Assembly (NCBI GenBank): GCA_017628205.1
Contig: JAGBZO010000009.1
Span: 1 to 64,000, forward strand
DNA length: 64,000 nucleotides
Origin: Duodenibacillus sp.
Lineage (GTDB): Bacteria; Pseudomonadota; Gammaproteobacteria; Burkholderiales; Burkholderiaceae_F
Reading direction: 5' to 3'
In this document: positions 59,187-64,000 of the stretch, one piece after another
How the letters are laid out: each line of letters starts with the position of its first letter
Position numbering within the stretch: the first letter of the stretch is position 1
Made by a program: the position numbers and the translations under genes
The notes under the pieces: generated by a model
Told to the model about the DNA's origin: nothing
Databases searched by the model: none
The model's input: the letters and a program-made list of their open reading frames with translations, nothing else

Positions 59187-59453
59187 TCACTCCGCTTCGT
59201 TGCGACGGGCGGCCTTCATACGTGCCGTCTTTCGACACTTTTCCGAACAGAAAGACCGTCCGTCACCCAAAACGGCCTCGTCTTCGGGAAAATGGGTCCC
59301 GCAAACCTCGCACTTGATCATCCTGACCGAACTGTACTCGGTCGGTTGCTTGCGCTCTGAGGAGCGACACGAGCGTTTACGCTTGGATCGTGCAACGACG
59401 ATGGCGGCGTAGATCAACGCCGCCAACCCCAACCAAAATAAGATGCGCCCCAT
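59187..59453 (-). CDS. PP0621-family small membrane protein with zinc-finger-like tail
   Basis: This 88-residue protein has one N-terminal transmembrane helix (RILFWLGLAALIYAAIVVA) and a C-terminal cysteine cluster, CEVCGTHFPEDEA and FCSEKC, resembling a treble-clef zinc finger. The layout matches the small PP0621 family. It lies four bases upstream of ampD and 15 bases downstream of ypjD, suggesting co-transcription. Function is unknown. Confidence 0.75.
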   Translation of the reverse strand: MGRILFWLGLAALIYAAIVVARSKRKRSCRSSERKQPTEYSSVRMIKCEVCGTHFPEDEAVLGDGRSFCSEKCRKTARMKAARRNEAE

Positions 59454-59468
59454 ACGAGTCGGCTCCCG

Positions 59469-60290
59469 TCAGAGGAAAAGCTCCATGATGAAGCTGTAAA
59501 GGAAGTAGGCGACAACGAGGGTCGAGAAGCCGACCCAGAACCAGGCCAACGCCTTGCGATTGCGCCAACCGAAGAATCGACGACCGATCAACAACACGGC
59601 AAAGACGATCCAGGAAACCCACGTCAGAATCGTTTTGTGATCCGTCATAAACAAGACGCCGTGCGTTTCGAAGGTGGCGAACGCACCGAGCACCAACAAA
59701 GCGCTCAGGCAAATGAAACCGCAGGCAATGATGCGATACAAAATGCGTTCCATCGCCATCAGATTCGGCATATTGCTCAACAAACCGTTGGACGTGACGC
59801 GAGTCGGATCCTTCAATTGTTTTTCCACCATCGTGAACAAGACCGCTTGGACGACGGCAATCAGCATGAAGCTGTAGGCGGACAAGGCCAGCAACAAATG
59901 GGTCTTGAAGAGCAAGGACCACTGTTGACTCGGAACGCCGTTACCCGGAAAGAGCGTGGGAGCCAAAACGCCTGCGGCGGCAACCACTAAAAAGACGCCC
60001 ATCAAACCGGACACGCTGCGCCAGAAACTCTCGACAAGAAAAACCGCAACGGCGATAAACAGCGTCAAAGACAACGCCATGGCGAAACCGAAAAAGATCA
60101 TGTCCTGCACGAACATATCGCTGAAAATGGCGGCCCCGTGGCAGACGAAACCGACAAGGGTCAGCCAACGCACGTAAGCCGACGCCTTCCCGCCTTCCTT
60201 GCTCATCGAACGGATGGTGCTGATGCCGCTGATTAAATACAGCACGGACGCGATGGTAAAAAGACTATGCGTAATCGCTATTTGACTCAT
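59469..60290 (-). CDS. CcsA/YpjD-type membrane protein (cytochrome c assembly family)
   Basis: The 273-residue protein has about eight hydrophobic helices and belongs to the CcsA/HemX/YpjD group. Landmarks are LLFKTHLLLALSAYSFMLIAVVQAVLF, AMERILYRIIACGFICLSALLVLGAFA and a conserved DHKTILTWVSWIVFAVLL. A place divergent from ffh is conserved in many proteobacteria. Its function is unresolved; a link to haem handling is inferred only from the family. Confidence 0.88.
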   Translation of the reverse strand: MSQIAITHSLFTIASVLYLISGISTIRSMSKEGGKASAYVRWLTLVGFVCHGAAIFSDMFVQDMIFFGFAMALSLTLFIAVAVFLVESFWRSVSGLMGVFLVVAAAGVLAPTLFPGNGVPSQQWSLLFKTHLLLALSAYSFMLIAVVQAVLFTMVEKQLKDPTRVTSNGLLSNMPNLMAMERILYRIIACGFICLSALLVLGAFATFETHGVLFMTDHKTILTWVSWIVFAVLLIGRRFFGWRNRKALAWFWVGFSTLVVAYFLYSFIMELFL

Positions 60291-60490
60291 GGTGAGAAAT
60301 GCCTTCCAAACTCTGTAATGCAGTCAATACGTTAATTTCGTACGAAAACGGCAAGTCGATTCACATTGCCGTAAAATGCGCCCATATACCTGACGGCATA
60401 CGGACGTAAGTATGCTGCCGATTCTATAGCGTACTATATCTCGTTTTGCTTAACGCTACGCTTTTCTTTTAGTCTCTAGTCTGTTTAGAT

Positions 60491-61888
60491 ATGTTAGATA
60501 ATTTGAGTGCCCGTTTAGCCCGCATTGTCAAAACGATGCGCGGTCAGGCTCGCTTGACCGAAGAAAACACGCGCGACATGTTGCGCGAAGTCCGTCTGGC
60601 ATTGTTGGAAGCCGACGTTGCTTTGCCCGTCGTACGTGAGTTGGTCAACAGTATCAAGCAAAAAGCCTTGGGCGAAGAGGTGGTCGGCAATTTGAACCCC
60701 GGTCAGGCATTGGTCGGTGTCGTCGAACGCGAATTGACTCGCATCATCGGCGGGGACGTGCCCGAAGCGGAACGCACCATTCGTTTGGCTGTCCAGCCGC
60801 CCGCCGTCATTTTGTTGGCGGGCTTGCAAGGCGCAGGTAAAACGACCACCGCCGGTAAGTTGGCCAAGTGGTTGAACGAAAATCAGAAAAAGAAGGTTTT
60901 GACCGTTTCCGCCGACGTTTATCGTCCGGCCGCTATCGATCAGCTCAAAACCGTATCCGCACAAGCTCAGGCCGATTTCTTCCCGAGTCACGTCGGTCAG
61001 AAGCCTCTGGATATCGCACGCGACGCGCTCGATCACGCCAAGCGCCACTTCTACGACGTACTGATCGTCGATACGGCCGGCCGTCTGGCCATTGACGAGG
61101 CCATGATGCAGGAAGTCAGCGATCTGGCCCGATTCCTCAACCCGGCCGAAACGCTGTTTGTCATCGACGCGATGCTCGGTCAGGACGCCGTCAATACGGC
61201 CAAGGCCTTTAACGAACGCTTGAATCTGACCGGCGTCATTCTGACCAAGCTCGACGGCGACAGCCGAGGCGGTGCCGCTTTGTCCGTCCGCATGGTGACG
61301 GGCAAGCCGATCAAGTTCGTCGGTATGGGCGAAAAATTGACCGGCTTTGAGGAATTCAATCCTCAACAGATGGCCGGGCGAATTCTCGGCATGGGCGACA
61401 TCGTCGCATTGGTCAAGGACGTTCAAAAATCCGTCGACATCGCCGAAGCCCATAAGCTCGCGCAAAAAATCAAGTCGGGCGATCGCTTCGATCTGGAAGA
61501 CTTCAGAGCGCAAATCCAACAAATGCGCAACATGGGCAGTTTGTCCAATCTCATCGACAAACTTCCCGCTCAATTCCAAGAAGCCGCCAGCAAGGTGAAC
61601 GACAAGGACGCCGATCGCATGATTCGTCGTACCGAGGGCATCATCAACTCCATGACCCCCAAGGAACGTCGCAATCCGGACCTCATCAAGGCCAGTCGCA
61701 AGCGACGCATCGCGGCCGGTGCCGGCGTGTCCGTTCAAGAAGTCAATCGTCTTCTCAAGCAATTTGAACAGACTCGCGACATGATGAAGAAAATGAAGAG
61801 CGGCGGCCTCTCTCGCATGATGCGAGCGCTCGGCGGCATGGGACGCGGTCTGGGCGGCTTCGGAGGATTCGGCGGCTTCGGTCGCTAA
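60491..61888 (+). CDS. ffh: Signal recognition particle protein Ffh
   Basis: Ffh binds 4.5S RNA and signal sequences and targets membrane proteins with its receptor FtsY. The 465-residue product has the N domain (1-85), the G domain with the P-loop GLQGAGKTTT (111-120), DTAGR and TKLDGDSRGG, and the methionine-rich M domain. The C-terminus is a striking Gly/Phe-rich tail ([17 protein letters not shown]) after the last Met cluster. No classic ribosome binding site is seen before the ATG. It is divergent from ypjD. Confidence 0.97.
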   Translation: MLDNLSARLARIVKTMRGQARLTEENTRDMLREVRLALLEADVALPVVRELVNSIKQKALGEEVVGNLNPGQALVGVVERELTRIIGGDVPEAERTIRLAVQPPAVILLAGLQGAGKTTTAGKLAKWLNENQKKKVLTVSADVYRPAAIDQLKTVSAQAQADFFPSHVGQKPLDIARDALDHAKRHFYDVLIVDTAGRLAIDEAMMQEVSDLARFLNPAETLFVIDAMLGQDAVNTAKAFNERLNLTGVILTKLDGDSRGGAALSVRMVTGKPIKFVGMGEKLTGFEEFNPQQMAGRILGMGDIVALVKDVQKSVDIAEAHKLAQKIKSGDRFDLEDFRAQIQQMRNMGSLSNLIDKLPAQFQEAASKVNDKDADRMIRRTEGIINSMTPKERRNPDLIKASRKRRIAAGAGVSVQEVNRLLKQFEQTRDMMKKMKSGGLSRMMRALGGMGRGLGGFGGFGGFGR

Positions 61889-61900
61889 ACGAGCTTCTGT

Positions 61901-62656
61901 ATGGCCGATACCGTTACGTGGATCAATTTTCTGACAACCCGAGCCGGCCAAACCGTGTCGGCTTGGGAACGTGCGGTCTTCGCCCGACTCAACCGTTCTG
62001 TTCAAGGGTTGCGCGCTGTTCAAATCGGCGCGGCCGCCATCGACGCGTTCGAACAGTCCAGCATTTCCCATCGTATCCTGATCGAGGACAAAGCCCTTCG
62101 ACTGGAAGAAAACGATTTACGCCATCTCGTTCTGGCCTCCCCTCATGCGTTACCCATAGAGAGCGAATCAATCGACTATGTCGTTTTGCCGCATGCTCTA
62201 GACAAAAACAACACTGATACAAAAGCGCTTTTGGATGAGGTCATGCGCATTTTGGCGCCAAACGGCATTGTAGCCACCACTTTTTTCAACGCCAACGGTT
62301 CGTGGTGCTGGTTGGAAAAATTCTTTCTCTCGACGCCGCTGCCGAGCGATGCCCGAGCGATTTCGGTCGCCTCCGCTCGCACGGACTTGTCTTTGGCCGG
62401 CTTTTCAATTGAGGGCGGACACTTCGGCGTTTACGGCGTTGGCCGTCAAACAAGCGTACCGCACGCCCTGTTGCCCACTTGGATGGACAAGGCGGGCGAT
62501 CGTTGGTGGCCAACCATGGGGAATGTGGCCTTTCTCTACGCACGAAAACGTGTCAACGGCATGACCCTGGTCGGCAAATCCGCCTTCCGAAAAGTTCGTC
62601 TTCCGATGGGCTCTTCGGTTCTGGCGCACAAACAAGCCGAAGCGGATCAATCCTAA
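61901..62656 (+). CDS. SAM-dependent methyltransferase-like protein (YafS-like position)
   Basis: The 251-residue protein resembles a class I methyltransferase with degenerate motif I (RAVQIGAAAIDAF) and motif IV-like YVVLPHALDK, then LLDEVMRILAPNGIVATTFFN. A role is not proven, and the SAM-binding glycines are weaker than in typical enzymes. Its position before rnhA and dnaQ corresponds to yafS in E. coli. A start 12 bases after ffh suggests co-transcription. Confidence 0.7.
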   Translation: MADTVTWINFLTTRAGQTVSAWERAVFARLNRSVQGLRAVQIGAAAIDAFEQSSISHRILIEDKALRLEENDLRHLVLASPHALPIESESIDYVVLPHALDKNNTDTKALLDEVMRILAPNGIVATTFFNANGSWCWLEKFFLSTPLPSDARAISVASARTDLSLAGFSIEGGHFGVYGVGRQTSVPHALLPTWMDKAGDRWWPTMGNVAFLYARKRVNGMTLVGKSAFRKVRLPMGSSVLAHKQAEADQS

Positions 62657-62680
62657 TTTTTAGCACCACCTCAATACACT

Positions 62681-63148
62681 ATGTCTTCTGATTTGCTTTT
62701 GGAAATTTGGACCGACGGCGCGTGCAAATTCAACCCGGGGCCTGGCGGCTGGGGCGTTTACATGGTCTACGGTCGACACACGCGCGAATTATGCGGCGGT
62801 GCCTTGCAAACGACGAACAACCAAATGGAATTGACGGCCGTTATCGAAGCGCTCGGCGCCATCAAACGGCCCTGCCCCGTCCGACTGCATTTGGACAGCT
62901 CCTACGTCAAAGACGGGATTACCAAGTGGATTCACGGGTGGAAAAAGCGCGGTTGGAAAACGGCCGGCGGCGACCCCGTCAAAAACGAAGAACTTTGGCG
63001 TCGACTCGACCAACTCGTGTCTGACTATACGAGCAAAGCGCCTATCGAGTGGTGTTGGGTCAAGGGGCATGCCGGCAATTTCGGCAATGAGAAGGCCGAC
63101 GAGCTGGCCAATCTCGGCGTGGAAAAGGCTCGAGCCGAGCAAGGTTAA
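62681..63148 (+). CDS. rnhA: Ribonuclease HI
   Basis: RNase HI cleaves the RNA strand of RNA-DNA hybrids. The 155-residue product contains the four catalytic acidic residues D12 (WTDGACKFNPGPGG), E50 (TTNNQMELTA), D72 (LDSSYVKDGI) and D140 (NEKADELAN). It also has the basic WIHGWKKRGWKT protrusion of the E. coli type. Length is identical to E. coli RnhA. dnaQ starts 12 bases after it. Confidence 0.98.
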   Translation: MSSDLLLEIWTDGACKFNPGPGGWGVYMVYGRHTRELCGGALQTTNNQMELTAVIEALGAIKRPCPVRLHLDSSYVKDGITKWIHGWKKRGWKTAGGDPVKNEELWRRLDQLVSDYTSKAPIEWCWVKGHAGNFGNEKADELANLGVEKARAEQG

Positions 63149-63160
63149 GGAGTGTTCGCG

Positions 63161-63892
63161 ATGCGTCAAATCTGTCTCGATACGGAAACCACCGGCGTGG
63201 AGGCCAACAACGGCGATCGAATCGTTGAAATCGGCTGCGTCGAAATCATCGGACGCCAATTGAGCGACGACGAGTGCCACTTCCATCATCGCTACGTCAA
63301 CCCGGAACGCGACGTTCCCGAAGAAGTGGTGCGCGTGCACGGTTTGGACAATGCCTTTTTGGCGGACAAACCCGTCTTTGCCGAAATTGCCGATGATTTT
63401 TTGCAGTTCGTCAAAGGCGCCGAGCTCATCATTCACAACGCGGAGTTCGACGTCGGCTTTTTGAATGCCGAACTCAAGCGTCTGGGTAAAGGCCGCATCC
63501 AGGACTACTGCCCCAAAATTACGGACAGCCTGGCCATGGCCCGAAGCATCTTCCCGGGGCTCAAAAACACCTTGGACGTCTTGTGCTCTCGATATGAGAT
63601 CGACAATTCGGCGCGTAAGTTGCACGGCGCTTTGCTCGACGCCCAGCTGTTGGCCGAAGTCTATTTGGCGATGACGCGCAAGCAAGGCTCGTTGATCGGA
63701 GATACGATCGACGAAGTCGGCGAGAATCTCCCACCGCTGCCCGACGCCTCATTGCTGATCGCCGCACAACTGCCCCAAAACGAACAAAGCCTTCATGACG
63801 ACTTCATCGCCATGATCAACAAAAAAAGCAAAAAAGGAGCCATGTGGACCAAGGTCATGTCCCCGTCCGAAACGGCTGATTTATCGGAATAA
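63161..63892 (+). CDS. dnaQ: DNA polymerase III subunit epsilon
   Basis: DnaQ is the proofreading 3'-5' exonuclease of the replicative polymerase. The 243-residue product has ExoI (D7 and E9 in LDTETTG), ExoII (HNAEFDVGFL, D97) and ExoIII with H155 and D160 (KLHGALLDAQ), the DnaQ-H type. AAGGAG eight bases upstream supports the ATG at 63161; a GTG at 63152 is too close to it. The C-terminus, which holds the polymerase-binding segment, is basic. It follows rnhA as in many gammaproteobacteria and betaproteobacteria. Confidence 0.97.
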   Translation: MRQICLDTETTGVEANNGDRIVEIGCVEIIGRQLSDDECHFHHRYVNPERDVPEEVVRVHGLDNAFLADKPVFAEIADDFLQFVKGAELIIHNAEFDVGFLNAELKRLGKGRIQDYCPKITDSLAMARSIFPGLKNTLDVLCSRYEIDNSARKLHGALLDAQLLAEVYLAMTRKQGSLIGDTIDEVGENLPPLPDASLLIAAQLPQNEQSLHDDFIAMINKKSKKGAMWTKVMSPSETADLSE

Positions 63893-63958
63893 TCACTGAA
63901 TTTATTTGTTTTTTTAATCGACTAACGCCCTCAGTTACGATAAACTAACGGGACCTGA

Positions 63959-63991
63959 GCCGCATATGTCATTCTGTGCGGCGATTTTTTT
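63959..63991 (+). terminator. Terminator downstream of dnaQ
   Basis: GCCGCA and TGCGGC form a 6-bp GC-rich stem with a 12-base loop, followed by GA and seven Ts. It lies 66 bases after the dnaQ stop. Nothing else is seen in the gap. Confidence 0.75.
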
Positions 63992-64000
63992 CAAACGATA

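Noticed and set aside
1..64000. CRISPR array, prophage, restriction-modification or toxin-antitoxin system
   Set aside because: No regularly spaced direct repeats and no genes of these types were seen.

Overview
The window is a contiguous, gene-dense piece of a bacterial chromosome of moderate GC content. Gene families and neighbourhoods point to a betaproteobacterium: fur divergent from bamE, a ZapB-like gene followed by zapA and 6S RNA, a DUF2868/DUF3482 pair, ruvCAB, accBC-prmA-DUF3426, ypjD divergent from ffh, and a yafS-like gene followed by rnhA and dnaQ. LuxS, a HydE-type radical-SAM maturase, HemG and an iron-type superoxide dismutase together suggest an anaerobic or microaerophilic Burkholderiales member, perhaps Sutterellaceae-like. 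That placement is inference, because no 16S gene is present.

Layout. 1-276: left-edge remnant of an IS607-type serine recombinase with an in-frame stop. 375-5297: cell-wall hydrolase mltD, fabI, fur/bamE and the division genes. 5.37-5.55 kb: 6S RNA. 5.7-10.2 kb: thiamine salvage (thiM, thiE) and the DUF2868/DUF3482 membrane GTPase pair. 10.3-16.3 kb: a phosphoethanolamine transferase, the yajC-secD-secF export genes and rplM-rpsI. 17-23.2 kb: cspA, a DUF192 protein, sodB, xseA, infA, hemG and fadD. 23.3-28.3 kb: dnaJ, dnaK, grpE and hemH, with two recognisable heat-shock (sigma-32) promoters. 28.4-36 kb: hydE, luxS-pfs and sbcD-sbcC. 36-40.5 kb: an M20 amidohydrolase, tRNA-Val(CAC), ruvC-ruvA-ruvB and an orphan NarL-type regulator. 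40.5-45 kb: a NitT/TauT-type ABC importer in line with an N-carbamoyl-amino-acid/allantoate-type amidohydrolase, preceded by a structured leader that ends in a terminator against the ribosome binding site. 45-53.9 kb: recR, a KTSC protein, a glycine-zipper lipoprotein, mgtE, aroE, an RNB exoribonuclease, a YqiA-like esterase, mpl and an unrecognised conserved protein. 54.1-64 kb: accB-accC-prmA, a DUF3426 protein, yggT, ampD, a PP0621-like protein, ypjD, ffh, a methyltransferase, rnhA and dnaQ.

Most genes are housekeeping. Several form functional units: Pfs and LuxS process S-adenosylhomocysteine; HemG and HemH catalyse the last two haem steps; GrpE, DnaK and DnaJ form the Hsp70 machine; MltD, AmpD and Mpl belong to peptidoglycan turnover and recycling. 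The observations most worth follow-up are the candidate cis-regulatory RNA at about 44.68-44.82 kb, the HydE homologue without other hydrogenase maturation genes in view, and the DUF2868/DUF3482 GTPase pair.
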